Source of the DNA: Sweltsa coloradensis
Lineage: Eukaryota > Arthropoda > Insecta > Plecoptera > Chloroperlidae
DNA length: 64,000 bases
Direction: 5' to 3'
NCBI GenBank assembly: GCA_024449915.1
Contig: JAMZAV010000151.1
Coordinates: 1-64,000, forward strand
Made by a program: the position numbers and the translations under genes. This document shows, one piece after another, positions 1 through 10,114 of this stretch (positions within the stretch are counted from its first letter, which is position 1; every line of letters begins with the position of its first letter). The notes beneath the pieces were generated by a model. It did no database searches, was not told the origin of the DNA, and worked only from the letters and a program-made list of their open reading frames with translations.

Positions 1-494
1 TTTTTTTTCCCCCAGGCCCCCATAAGTTAAAATTAAAAAAATTTCAAAAGCGGGTTTTGATTTTAAAGGTTTGCCCGGCCTGTTTCCCCAACCCTTCCCC
101 TTTTTTTCCCGTTTTAAACTTTTTTGCCAAAAACCCCCCTTTCAACCCAGTTTGGAGCCAATTTTCCCCCGGACAACAGAAAAACCCTTTTACAAATGCA
201 TTGTTTGCTGTTGATTCCTTTACATAAAAAACCACACAACAGTACAAAATAGCATGAAGTAAAGGTTTTTCTGTTGTCTCGGTGGCTAAATTTGGGGTAG
301 AGCTTGGCCTTTCACCGGATTTTTTGGGTTCAAACTCCAGGCGGGGCAAATTTTTCCGAACTGCTTAAATCATATTAATAAAATGATAATTTTTAAAAAA
401 CTTTGTTTTGCCCCCCCCCCCCCCCCCCAAACCCCCCCAAACTATTTTCGAAGGGAAACTTTTTAAAAAAATTGTGATATTTTTAAATTTTTAA
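1..494. other. Homopolymer-distorted sequence, no gene
   Basis: Dense runs of C, T and A, including a C run of about 20 near 410-428, and no believable reading frame. The texture resembles poorly corrected long-read consensus. A tRNA-like stretch is still recognisable inside it and is listed separately. Confidence 0.5.
276..347 (+). repeat. Degraded tRNA-like sequence
   Basis: It begins GTCTCGGTGG, has a D-arm-like segment and a B-box-like GGGTTCAAACTCC, and ends in a GGCGGGG tail. Runs of T and G inside look expanded. It starts with the same ten bases as the tRNA-like unit at 1.74 kb, so both may be tRNA-derived SINE heads or tRNA pseudogenes. The reading is tentative because the surrounding sequence is poor. 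Confidence 0.35.
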
Positions 495-1227
495 CTAGGA
501 AAACGCAAAAGCCCGCCGCGTTGATGATACCTTTTAAAAGTTTTTATTTTGCGGGGGGATATTTTTTATTTTTGAAATGCTTTGTTTTGTTGCCTCCATT
601 GTAGTGATTGTTTCAATTTTTCTATTGTTTATTTCAATTTTTTTATTTAACCGTAAAAAACCTTATTTAAAAAACTTTATTTCTTAATTCTGGCTAATTT
701 TTAAAATTTTTCTTTTTAAAAGGGAATACATCCCATAACCTTAATGTCCCTGTAAATATAAATTTACCCACCCGTTTGGTCAAATTGGACCAATGGCACA
801 AAAAAATCGCACAAAAAATTAAAAACTTTATTAAAAGCTTTTTTTCTAAGTTTTGGCTAACTTTTTTAACTTTTTTTTTTAAAATGTACTACATATCAAA
901 ACCTCAAATTTCCCTGTATAAAAGAACGTTTACCCCACCCTTTGGTCAAATTGGCCAAAAGGCACGAAAAATTTTGCACAAAAAATAAAAAAAAAATCGT
1001 AAAAAATACATATTCATGGAAATATTTCTTCGATTGTCCCAAAAACAATACCCTCAATTCAAGATTTTTTGAAAGGGCCCGCAAATTTTCATCAAGTCGG
1101 ATAGCCGTTTTTTCCTGGGAGAGAGTTTTAAAAAAAAAAAAAACAACCAAAAAAAAAAAAAAAAAAAAAAAAGAGCTAAATTTTTTGGGGGGTCGGTGAA
1201 ATTGAAGTCTTCGCTTCACTCATCCAA
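495..1227 (-). mobile_element. Non-autonomous Helitron-like element, type 2, distorted copy
   Basis: The plus strand starts with CTAGGAAAACGC followed by GCCCGCCGCGTTGATG and ends near TCACTCATCCA, the two termini of the family seen many times in this window. The interior has the type-2 units (a 'cataaccttaatgtccctgt' stretch, then a 'cacccgtttggtcaaattgg' stretch). Homopolymers are expanded compared with other copies. The transposon 3' end (CTAG) is at the left on the minus strand and is followed by T on that strand, as in the other copies. Confidence 0.6.
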
Positions 1228-2499
1228 AAATGACTTCCGTTTAAGCTACCCAAACTTTTTGTGAATGAAATGGAAAGTTTACTGAACGTTAGTAATTTCT
1301 ATCTGAATTACTTTTATGTGCGCAATTTTATATTTTCAGGTACAGAGCGTAAAAAATGTAAAAAAAAGGAAGGTATTGCTCGAAGTTGGAACCCTACATA
1401 CATCGACTAAAAGTCACCACTATCACACTCCTGCATTAACCCTTGCGCGATCTTCAATATTACGTGGTTGTAATTAATTATTGTAATTTATATTTTTTCG
1501 GAACTCAAACGTTTTTAATTTCTTTGTATTAAAAAGCACAATTCCACCTACGGGAGTGTTTATCGAATTACCAAATCGAGAAATAAACCCTCGCTCATAC
1601 CTGCGTTAGGTTATGAGTTATGACATTAGGTATAATAATGTTTTTTTGGTAGTTCAAAGGCAACAGATATTCGTTGCAGTACTGTTCCATCCATTCAGAT
1701 CTACAATACAACTACAATTCAGAATTTAAATAGTTACCGTCTCGGTGGTCTAGTTGGCTAAGGTGCCTACCTGGAATGTGGAAGACTCGGGTTCGAACCC
1801 CAATCGGGATGGATTTTTTAACTACTGAATTGTATTAAATATTAATAAGTCCACCTACGGGAGTGTTTCCTGACTATCCAAATCGAGAAATCATCACTAT
1901 TGTTTCCAATTTGCTACAATTAAAAAACTCTCACCCGTGGAGATCACTTAATTTACGCGCTAGGGAATAGAGATAGTGCGGGTGCTGGACTTTCCGATCT
2001 AGCTTCCAAGTCACATTCAAGCTCGACAGCCAGAGCACTCTCACTCTCCCACACCCCTTACCCCCCTTCAACATGCGACAACGCATCGTGACCTTCACTT
2101 CACTGCATGAACTTGGAACAGTGAGTTTTAGCTTCATTCTATAAATAGCGCAGTCTTGCTCTGGCATGATTAATGAAACACCACTTCATTTCGCGTAATT
2201 ATTATTTGGCACTATTACACATCTACTATTACGATTATTAATGAGCACGATTGTTAGCAGTTTCTTTATTAGACAACCCACTCAATTTTTTTTATACTTT
2301 TTTGTGGGGGTGTGGGTGGGGGAGGATTAGGATTTTATAATTTTGGGATCCATAGTTATTCTGTGATTACTTTTTACTTTTTCCGGTTTGGCTCTTTCCT
2401 ATGGCGTCAGAGGGGCGCGTCCAGGGCTACCAGAAGTTGATTCCATCTCAAGCCACCTGTAGGCCTACATAATTAGTTACTTTCTTTGCGGGTGTTTAG
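1228..2499. other. Non-coding DNA with a short repeat
   Basis: No gene recognised. A motif CCACCTACGGGAGTGTTT followed by CAAATCGAGAAAT occurs at about 1545-1585 and again at 1850-1890, flanking the tRNA-like unit at 1737-1812. The reading frames here are short and show no protein-like pattern. Confidence 0.4.
1737..1812 (+). repeat. tRNA-like unit (tRNA pseudogene or SINE head)
   Basis: 76 bases with an 8-bp acceptor-like pairing (CCGTCTCG with CGGGATGG), an A-box-like TGGTCTAGTTGG, a seven-base loop CTGGAAT in anticodon position (reading GGA) and a perfect B box GGTTCGAACCCC. GGA would specify serine, but the long variable arm of serine tRNAs is absent and the D and anticodon stems are weak. 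A SINE promoter or pseudogene is more likely than a working tRNA. Confidence 0.5.
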
Positions 2500-2593
2500 A
2501 TGGTGAACTTGAAGAAGTTGAGGAGAGAGAGAAAAGAGAGGAAAGAGAAGGCTGCGCGTGAACGTCTTGCAACCACGTTGAACCAGTCATGTG
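2500..2593 (+). CDS. Predicted first exon of the Helitron protein
   Basis: An ATG opens 31 codons rich in Lys, Arg and Glu, ending at a good donor (G|GTGAGT) in phase 1. The acceptor at 4416-4417 (GAAG|AT) supplies exactly the two bases needed to continue in the OTU reading frame. A basic arginine-rich N terminus is common in animal Helitron proteins. The exon is inferred from phase and splice signals only. The last 22 bases and the donor are duplicated at 3055-3076 inside the predicted intron. Confidence 0.45.
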
Positions 2594-4288
2594 GTGAGTG
2601 GCTCTGGTTACAGCTCATTCTAAGATTTTGGAGTATTTGTCTGTTGAGCAATGACTATTAAATTGGTCGGTATACATGTACTCCGAAATGTAATTTTTCA
2701 TCATAATATTTTTTAATACATGTTTATTTATTTATTTATCTATTTATTCATTATTAAAAGTTTTATACAGCACGTTAGTACCATATCGTAAACACCCTAA
2801 CTATACATCTAAATAAATGACAAGGTGAGTATGGCGTGGCGAATGATACACATAGATAAAGAAGGAGATGGTTACTCAAATGGACCATGGTTGTTCTATT
2901 ATAATATATTGGGTGTAAAGTACTATATTTATTGTTATTATTCCCCTCCTCTCATGACTTATTTCCACTGGTTTACATTATTAGTGTTTTATTGTATCTT
3001 CAATAGATTCTATTGCTTCGAGTGGATTATTATATGTTATTTTATCAGCGGCCTACCACGTTGAACCAGTCATGTGGTGAGTGGCTCTGGTTACAGCTCA
3101 TTCTAACATTTGGGAGTATTTGTCTGTAGGGCACTCACTATTTGGTGGGTAAACATGTGCTCCGAAATGTTTAATTTTTCATCATATTTTTAATACATGT
3201 TTATTTATTCATTATTAAAAGTCTTATACAGCACGTTAGTTAATAGACGTAACAGCACGTGAATAAATGAACAGGTGATTATGGCATGGCGAATGATACA
3301 CATAGATAAAGAAGGAGATGGTTAGTGATTACTCAAATGGACCATGGTTTGTTCTATTACTAGGAAAACGCTTAAGTCCCGCCGCGTTGTTGGATGAGCG
3401 TAATTGGTGCATTGAGCTGCCATGTGTTATGCGAATTTTCTGTTGTTCTGTGGCAAAATCATTACTTGGTTGAAATTTTTTTTAAATAAATTTAATTTAA
3501 TTAAAAATTAACTTAATTTTTTTAATTTTTTTATTAATCGTAATTGTTAAAAACAATCGTAAAATTGCGATTTTCATATGAAATAATTTCTCGATTACGC
3601 TCAAATTTTACACTAATATATTAATTCATAAAATAAAGGTTATGCGAAAAAATGATTACGATCGGATAAAGCATGTAGGTGTTATAAATCAAAGAGTTGT
3701 TTAAAAAAAGAAAAACCTGTAAAATTTAGATTTTTATGATAAATATTTTTTCAATTGCGCTCAAATTTCACAAAAATATCTAAATTCATAAAATAAAGGT
3801 TCTGTGCAAAAATCATTAAAATCGGATAAAGCATGTAGGTGTTATAAGTCGAAGAAATATTTTAAAATTGAAAAAATCGTAAAATTGCGATTTTCATGAG
3901 AAAAAATTTTTCGATTGCGCTCAAAAACGTGGCAGTTCTAAGTTCAGAGATTTCGAAGGCCTCCATAAAATTTAATCGCAATCGGATTATCGGTTTAGCC
4001 GAATCGTGTGGACAAACAGACAAAAATACAAAAAAAAAGAAGAAAAAAAAAAAAAAAAAAAACATTCCGGATTTTTTTCTCCAGTGTAGTGAAATGGAAT
4101 CTTCGCTTTCGCTCGCTACGCTCGCTACGCTCATCCAATAATATATTGGTTGTAATTTGTAAAGTACTACATTTATTGTTATTATTCCCATCATTAATCA
4201 TTTCACCTGGTTTACATTATTAGTGTTTTATTGTATCTTCTATAGATTCTATTGCTTCGGGTGGATTATTATAATATGTTGTTTCATT
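2572..4288 (+). repeat. 483-bp tandem duplication, second copy interrupted
   Basis: Copy 1 runs 2572-3054 and copy 2 from 3055 to about 4288, with matching segments in the same order (ACCACGTTGAACCAG, the 'gaatgatacacatagataaa' stretch, and an end at GCTTCGRGTGGATTATTATA). Copy 2 carries a 779-bp insertion at 3360-4138. Copy 1 therefore preserves the uninterrupted target site at 2901/2902. Confidence 0.85.
3360..4138 (-). mobile_element. Non-autonomous Helitron-like element, type 1 (copy A)
   Basis: On the minus strand it reads TTGGATGAGCG at the 5' end and GCGTTTTCCTAG at the 3' end. A 5-bp hairpin (AACGC/GCGTT) lies seven bases before the CTAG end, and an inverted copy of the 5' terminus (CGCTCATCCAA) lies about 30 bases inside the 3' end. 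The flanks ATTA and TAATAG join exactly to give the empty site at 2901/2902, so insertion was between A and T without target duplication. The interior has two to three diverged units with the 'aatcggataaagcatgtagg' motif. No coding sequence. Confidence 0.8.
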
Positions 4289-4417
4289 TATACATGCGCA
4301 CACCATTATGTGCGCTGTCCAGTGTCCAACTATTTTAAATAATATGTCAAAAGTGCAAGGCCATGTTGTTGCTTTAATCCATTTTATAACATATTTATTG
4401 TTCTTTTGTGGGTGAAG

Positions 4418-5551
4418 ATGGTTCTAGGAAGAGGAAGGATTGGAATATCGCAGGGGACTCTCCTCGGAGAAACAGCCGCATCGATGCTGGGTCAGATAGC
4501 ACAACGGTGTCGGGGAAGAGTATCGTTCCGGCCAGCCCGGCAAAGCAGAAGAGGCTCGCTAACGAGGTCCTACGCGCTCAGCCAAAGCCGACCCACGTCC
4601 CGGTATTGCCGAGAGCTGCAATCGGATTGTCCCCTCCTCCCGGCCACAATAAGGACAGCTCCAAGCCTGTGAATGCTCCCGTAGGTGTTCCCTCTACCCT
4701 ACGTAGGAGCACCAGGCTTTCTTCTGTGGACAGCTTGCTCTCCAGCGCCGCCAGAGAAGAACGGCCGAGCGGAGAACAAATTGCATCAGAAGGAAGCTCT
4801 GCATCTGATTTAAGGGGAAGCCGAGATGAGCCTAATCATGACAGCTACTGCATGTCCTTCGAAGACCTGTCGAATCAATACAGTATCGTGCCTGTGCCGG
4901 GGGATGGTAGCTGTCTGTTCAGATGTCTCAGCTACTTCCTGGTAGGACACCAGGGAGTACACGCACGAGTACGGGAGGAAGTGGTTGAGTATGTGTGCCG
5001 CAACTGGGACGACTACTCTATGCAGCGGATGGATGTGAACGAGCACCAGTATCGCGAAGAGATGTCACAGGCGGCTGCGTATGGATCTGAACTAGAAGCC
5101 ACCGCCTTTGCTAGGATCTACAATCTCAACATCATGATACACAGGCGTGTGGATCCGCTGACTGTCAGATGGAATCGAGTACACATCCCTGAGGGAGGAC
5201 AGTCTGTGTTCCATCACATGTTGTTCTCTGGGATGGCTCTTGGACACTACTTGGACGGCCACTACGAGGTGCTCGTTGCCATCAATGAGATCCCCGAAAA
5301 TGTGGAGCCGGGAACACGAAGAGAGGAAGAAGGTGAAGCATGTACCCTCGATTCCGTAAGTTCCTCGGAGTCACAGAATAAGGAAAGTGAAAGCTCCTCT
5401 ACCTCCTCCGTGACTATGCCAAGAGTGATGACCCCAAGACGTACATGTACTCCACTCAGAAAACTTGGGAGTGTCAATCGAAGGGAAAGACGCCGTAAGG
5501 GCAGTAAGGCTGCGGCACCGGTTCCAAGCCTACGTGTGTCCGACAGATCCG
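4418..5551 (+). CDS. Helitron protein, OTU cysteine protease exon
   Basis: The open frame (from GTG 4408 if read unspliced) encodes about 150 low-complexity Ser/Pro/Arg residues and then an OTU domain at residues 157-292 counted from 4408. Visible catalytic residues are Asp166 and Cys169 in GDGSCLF and His285 in DGHYEVL. The 'GSELEATAFA' segment matches the family's middle motif. OTU proteases cleave ubiquitin-type linkages, and OTU domains are known passengers in animal Helitrons. The exon ends in phase 1 at GATCCG|GTGAGT, and the following acceptor restores an open frame. The function in transposition is unknown. Confidence 0.8.
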
Positions 5552-5774
5552 GTGAGTATTTTTTTATGGTATCTCATCTTATTCTACCAAGTATGTTTTA
5601 TACATGACATATTTTTACTTTCACATTGGTTAGAAACGCCATCAAACGTAATTTGTATACATTTTGTTTGGAAATTTAACTATTTTATGGCCAAAATAAA
5701 TCGTATTATTCTCAACAACTACCTTCATACTCATAATTCACAATTCATTATCATGGGTGTTATTTTATTTACAG
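5552..5774 (+). other. Predicted intron 2 of the Helitron gene
   Basis: 223 bp, A/T-rich unlike its GC-richer exons, with donor GTGAGTAT and acceptor TTATTTTATTTACAG. Splicing joins the phase-1 G of the previous exon to AT, giving an Asp codon and an uninterrupted acidic frame. Confidence 0.7.
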
Positions 5775-5923
5775 ATCATAGCTCGGATGATGATGCTGCA
5801 GACGAGACTAATCCAGTGGAGGGTCCCGAACCGCAGGATTTTGTCTTCTTGCAGCCTGTAGGTAGGCCGCGCGTCCCGAATATACGCCCTCCCTCACCTA
5901 CAGGTGTGCGGTTGAGCTGGTAG
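5775..5923 (+). CDS. Helitron linker exon (acidic, proline-rich)
   Basis: Continues the OTU frame for about 48 residues: DHSSDDDAADE, then a Pro-rich stretch, ending at TAG 5921-5923. The Rep frame is open from 5866 in the next frame, so OTU and Rep overlap by about 55 bases out of register. A one-base indel between 5866 and 5923 would fuse them. A 42-bp intron with plausible sites (5862-5903) keeps the same frame and does not solve the problem. They could also be separate proteins. Confidence 0.55.
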
Positions 5924-7170
5924 GAGAGGACGTTGAGGCGTTCTCCTGTGGCTCACTAGTGGCCAGGTGTCCAGTTCCTCACTGTGGTGCTCTGCACTAC
6001 GAGATGGAAAAGCACAACGCCAAAGGTCTGTATGGTACATGTTGCACCCTAGGTAAGATAGTCTTGGAACCTCCGGGTGAGTGCCCGGAGCTACTGCGTG
6101 CTCTTCTGACAGAGGATGATCCTGCTGGTAACAGTAGGCACTTCCTCAAACACATCCGCCGATACAATGCTGCGTTTCAGTTTGCCAGCTTCAATGCTGA
6201 CAACATCGTAGCGTTGGGCGCGGGAGGGCCCTACTGTTTCAAGATCCAGGGTAACGTGTATCACAGGGTGAGCTGTGTAGACCCTCTGCCTGACAAACCA
6301 AGAAAACACAACCAAATCTACTTCGTCGATTCGGACAGGGCGACCGACTGCAGGCTGGCCAGGGAGCCTCAGTGCAGGGAAAACATACTGCAAACCCTGG
6401 AAGTAGTAATCAGAGAAGTGAACCCGTTCTGTGCTTCTTTCATCATGATGAAGGACGTCATGGAGCAGGAGCAGGCCGATGCAGAAGCAAACGGCATCCC
6501 ACCACGCGAGGTCATCCTCAACCTGGTCGTGGATGACAACACAAACCTGCGGACGCACAGCCTGCCCACAAGTGCGAGCGAGATAGCGGTGGTGTTCTTC
6601 GGAGACGATCCTCCAGTGAAAGCCGACGTGCAATGTCGTTCCGTAGGTGGATATCCCCAGGACATCCCGCAGCTCAGCGGAATCCTGGACCCCATGGTAT
6701 ATCCGCTGTTGTTCCCTCGCGGTGACTTCGGTTTCCGCCTAAAAATACAACATCATCCTGCGTACTCTACCGCAAGGAACAACACTATGACCATGCGACA
6801 GTTCTACAAGTACCGCATTGCTAAAAGGGACGGATTCAGCATCATCCACTCCTCGAGGACCCTTTTCCAGCAGTACGTCGTTGACGCTTGGATAAAGACG
6901 GAGGGCAACGAACTTAACTGGATCAGGCGGAATCAGAACAAGCTTCGTCGTGAGACCTACGTGGGTCTCGCCGACCACGTTGCCCGCCAGGCCGAGAGGC
7001 AGGGCTCTGCGGTCGGCATGATAACGATTATGCCGGCAACCCACATCAACTCGCCCAGGTACTTTGCACAGAACTGTCAGGATGCAATGACGACCATGAT
7101 GAAGAACGGCCTGCCCGACTACATGATCACGCTCACCGCCAATGCGGCATGGCCCGAAATCAAGGCTGGT
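5866..7170 (+). CDS. Helitron Rep, N-terminal part (frameshifted)
   Basis: The frame is open from 5866. It shows the cysteine/histidine module seen at the start of Helitron Rep regions (CPVPHCGALH, then GTCCTLGKIVL) followed by the conserved Helitron N-terminal domain (ALLTEDD, HIRRYNAAFQFAS). Later motifs include PVYPLLFPRGDFGF-like residues 'MVYPLLFPRGDFGF' and the conserved 'MITLTANAAWPEI'. Immediately after WPEI the frame is lost, and the next motifs (KPGDTANNRPDL) continue in the +1 frame. This looks like one single-base indel near 7160-7175, from mutation or sequencing. The codon third positions are GC-rich, unlike the surrounding A/T-rich DNA. Confidence 0.8.
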
Positions 7171-10114
7171 CCTGAAACCTGGCGACACTGCGAACAACAG
7201 GCCGGACCTCACCGTGCCCGTGTTCCAGATGAAGCTGGAAGCCCTCATCAAGGACCTTATGGTCAAGAAGGTGCTCGGTCACGTCGTGAACTACGTTTAC
7301 GCGATCGAGTTCCAGAAGAGGGGTCTCCCTCATGCTCACATAGTGGTGACTATGCGCGAGTGTGACAAGCCATGCACCGGTGATGACCTGGACAAGAGAA
7401 TCAGGGCCGACATCCCGGATCCCGTGTCCGAGCCCAGGCTGTACAAGATTGTCACAAAGAAGATGATCCACAATAAGTGTACAGCCCGGTGCTGGAAGCC
7501 GGGCACCGAAGAGTGCTCCAAGAAGTACCCGAAACCATACGCAAAAGAGACCATCTTTAATGTACGTGGAAGGGCGGTTCACAAGCGGACGCCTGTGGAC
7601 AAAGGTGGACACTCCTTCCTAAAGGGGACCCAACTCTACACGGACGCAGACGTGGTTCCCTACAACCCGTACCTGCTTCTGAGACAGGATGCTCACATCA
7701 ACGTAGAAGCGTGCGTGAGCGAACGATGCTTCATGTACATTTGCCAGTACATAACCAAAGGCAATGCGACCGCGAACGTGCTGTTCAGAGAGGTTGCAAA
7801 TGGTGCAGGCCAGCATGTGTACAACCACGACGAGGTAAAGACCTACGAGACTTACCGGTACGTGAGTCCGCCAGAGGCAATGTACCGGATGTACGAGTAT
7901 CCGATGTTTGTCAACACGGACACTGTATACAGGCTGCCGCTGCACCTGGAAGGTGATCAGATAGTGTTCTTCCAGGAGGAACACGAGCAAGATGCCATCG
8001 ATCGTGCCACGTCGAGGGAAACTAAACTCACTGCTTGGTTCATCGCCAATGCAGACAACGGCGAGACGGGTAGGGTGGCCAGGAGCCTCACCTACGACAA
8101 GTTTCCCGAGATGATGGTGTGGCACGAGGAAGGAGGGCTCACCGAGTGGAGACCTAGGCGAAGAAACTTCGAGCACATAGCCTCCCGTCTATACGACGTC
8201 TCGCCTGCTCACGTGGAACTATTCCACATGCGTATCCTTCTCACACATGTGCGCGGCGCTACCTCGTTCAAGAGCTTGCGTACTGTGAACGGTGTTGAGT
8301 GCACAACCTACAAGGAGGCCTGCATACAGCTCAATCTCCTCTCCGACGACTCGGAGTACGATAGGTGTATGGAGAGGGCGACAAACCTGAGGAGTAGCCG
8401 GAGGATGCGGCAGCTGTACGCGTATATCGTAATGTATTGCCGGCTTACCGATCCGCCGGCGATGCTCGAGCGTCACATGGACAAGATGATAGAAGACTTC
8501 GTCCGTAAAGGCGCGTCCCGGGAAGAAGGAGTGAGGCGGTGTCTGGGCCACCTCTCCGCCATCTTCTACCGGAATAACTGCAGCAGCGAGGTACACGGGC
8601 TTCCGGCGCCAGATACGGCACCAGACGGTGGGCAAGCACTCCCTCTGGTGCCTGAGAACCACCTGTCTCGTGAGTCTGCGCTCGACCGTCGGGAACGGCT
8701 TAATGTGCAGCAGAGAGCCGTTTACGACGCGGCCATGGAAGATGTAGAACGGTTCCTGTGTGGTGATGTTAACTCGACAAAGCTGATTTTTGTGGATGGC
8801 CCGGGAGGAACTGGAAAGACGTTCCTCTTCAACACCCTGATAGCCAACATGCAACAACTGGGGCTCAAAGTCCTTGCTGTTGCATGGACAGGCATAGCGG
8901 CCACTCTGCTATACGGTGGCATGACGTGCCACAGACTATTCCAGCTTCCTCTAAAGCTGGACAAGGATACCACACTCAGCATCTCTGCCCAGTCTGCCAA
9001 GGCGGAACAGCTGCTGGGTGCGGACCTGATCATCGTCGACGAGCTGTCTATGGCGAACAAGGAGGCCTTTCGATGCGTTGACCAGTTTCTTAGGTTCGTT
9101 ACAGACAGGCCTCATGCTGTGTTCGGTGGTAAGGCAGTACTCTTCGGAGGAGACTTCCGCCAGCTGATGCCTGTTATGTACACCGGAGCCCCGAAACACG
9201 TCATCGTCGAGGCATCCATCAAGAACTCGTATCTGTGGCCCCTCATGCGCAAGTTTACACTCACTGTCAACCTGCGTGCTGGCCCGGAACAGCAACAGTG
9301 GGCAGAGTGGCTTCTCCAGGTGGGCAATGGTACTCTGCCCCCTCCCAATCGAAATCTTGACGACATGATCGAGATCCACAAGTCTTGCAAGGTTGTCGGA
9401 GATAACATGCCCACTACCATATTCGGGCCTAACCTGAATGAGGATGTGGCGCACAGGGCCATCTTGACACCGACAAACAAGCGGGCCTTTGCGATCAACG
9501 AGTCGATTCTTGCAAAGCTGCCCGGCAATGTGGTGACCCTGTATAGTGCTGACAACCTGACCGAGCAGGCGGACAGGCCGAGAATCACTATGGAGACACT
9601 TAACAGCTTGACACCGCCCAACTTTCCTCCTCATGAGCTTAATCTGAAGGTTGGGGCTGTTGTCATGCTGCTAAGGAACCTCGACATCGACGAAGGCCTG
9701 TCGAATGGCACACGTCTCAAGGTGGTCGACATCCATCCGACTCTCCTGCATTGTAAAATAGTTACAGATGGAACGTACGCTGGGAACGATGCCTACATAC
9801 CCAGAACCATAACGATTCTGGATGATATGAAGGTACTAGCATTCAAGATGGAAAGAGTGCAGTTTCCCGTACGCCTGTCATATGCAATGACGGTCAACAA
9901 GGCCCAGGGGCAGACCTTTGATAGGATTGGTCTGGTCCTTGACAAGAGGTGCTTTGCCCACGGCCAGTTCTATGTCGCAGCAAGCAGGGTCTCCAGGCAG
10001 GCAGACTTCTATGTGCAGGTATACGATGCCTGCGGCCAGGGGAGGCTTCTTGACAAACAGCCAAGCAGAACGTTTGCTGCAAACATCGTCTGGCGTGACG
10101 TTCTCGAGGATTGA
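7142..10114 (+). CDS. Helitron Rep/helicase (HUH nuclease plus PIF1-like helicase)
   Basis: 990 codons. The HUH nuclease motif is GLPHAHIVV (His64, His66), with the paired tyrosines Tyr199 and Tyr203 in MYICQYITKG. These residues nick and join DNA strands in rolling-circle transposition. The SF1B helicase has Walker A GPGGTGKT at residue 553, Walker B IIVDELSM (Asp633-Glu634), GGDFRQLMPV, and the C-terminal motifs VNKAQGQTF and FYVAASRV. The domain is complete to its natural end at TGA/TAG near 10114. The first codons overlap the preceding frame, and true homology starts near 7171. The nuclease and helicase residues are intact, so the element may be young. Confidence 0.93.
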   Translation: MRHGPKSRLVLKPGDTANNRPDLTVPVFQMKLEALIKDLMVKKVLGHVVNYVYAIEFQKRGLPHAHIVVTMRECDKPCTGDDLDKRIRADIPDPVSEPRLYKIVTKKMIHNKCTARCWKPGTEECSKKYPKPYAKETIFNVRGRAVHKRTPVDKGGHSFLKGTQLYTDADVVPYNPYLLLRQDAHINVEACVSERCFMYICQYITKGNATANVLFREVANGAGQHVYNHDEVKTYETYRYVSPPEAMYRMYEYPMFVNTDTVYRLPLHLEGDQIVFFQEEHEQDAIDRATSRETKLTAWFIANADNGETGRVARSLTYDKFPEMMVWHEEGGLTEWRPRRRNFEHIASRLYDVSPAHVELFHMRILLTHVRGATSFKSLRTVNGVECTTYKEACIQLNLLSDDSEYDRCMERATNLRSSRRMRQLYAYIVMYCRLTDPPAMLERHMDKMIEDFVRKGASREEGVRRCLGHLSAIFYRNNCSSEVHGLPAPDTAPDGGQALPLVPENHLSRESALDRRERLNVQQRAVYDAAMEDVERFLCGDVNSTKLIFVDGPGGTGKTFLFNTLIANMQQLGLKVLAVAWTGIAATLLYGGMTCHRLFQLPLKLDKDTTLSISAQSAKAEQLLGADLIIVDELSMANKEAFRCVDQFLRFVTDRPHAVFGGKAVLFGGDFRQLMPVMYTGAPKHVIVEASIKNSYLWPLMRKFTLTVNLRAGPEQQQWAEWLLQVGNGTLPPPNRNLDDMIEIHKSCKVVGDNMPTTIFGPNLNEDVAHRAILTPTNKRAFAINESILAKLPGNVVTLYSADNLTEQADRPRITMETLNSLTPPNFPPHELNLKVGAVVMLLRNLDIDEGLSNGTRLKVVDIHPTLLHCKIVTDGTYAGNDAYIPRTITILDDMKVLAFKMERVQFPVRLSYAMTVNKAQGQTFDRIGLVLDKRCFAHGQFYVAASRVSRQADFYVQVYDACGQGRLLDKQPSRTFAANIVWRDVLED

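Noticed and set aside
1737..1812. Functional serine tRNA gene
   Set aside because: The anticodon would be GGA but there is no long variable arm, and stems have mismatches.
3360..4138. Classical TIR transposon with TA target duplication
   Set aside because: The paralogous empty site contains every flanking base once, so no TA was duplicated, and the inverted repeat is internal at one end.
5862..5903. 42-bp intron joining OTU and Rep frames
   Set aside because: Its length is a multiple of three, so the TAG at 5921 remains; it does not join the frames.
6091..9634. Long minus-strand frames opposite the Helitron (up to about 227 codons)
   Set aside because: Shadows of the GC-rich plus-strand coding sequence, without recognisable domains.
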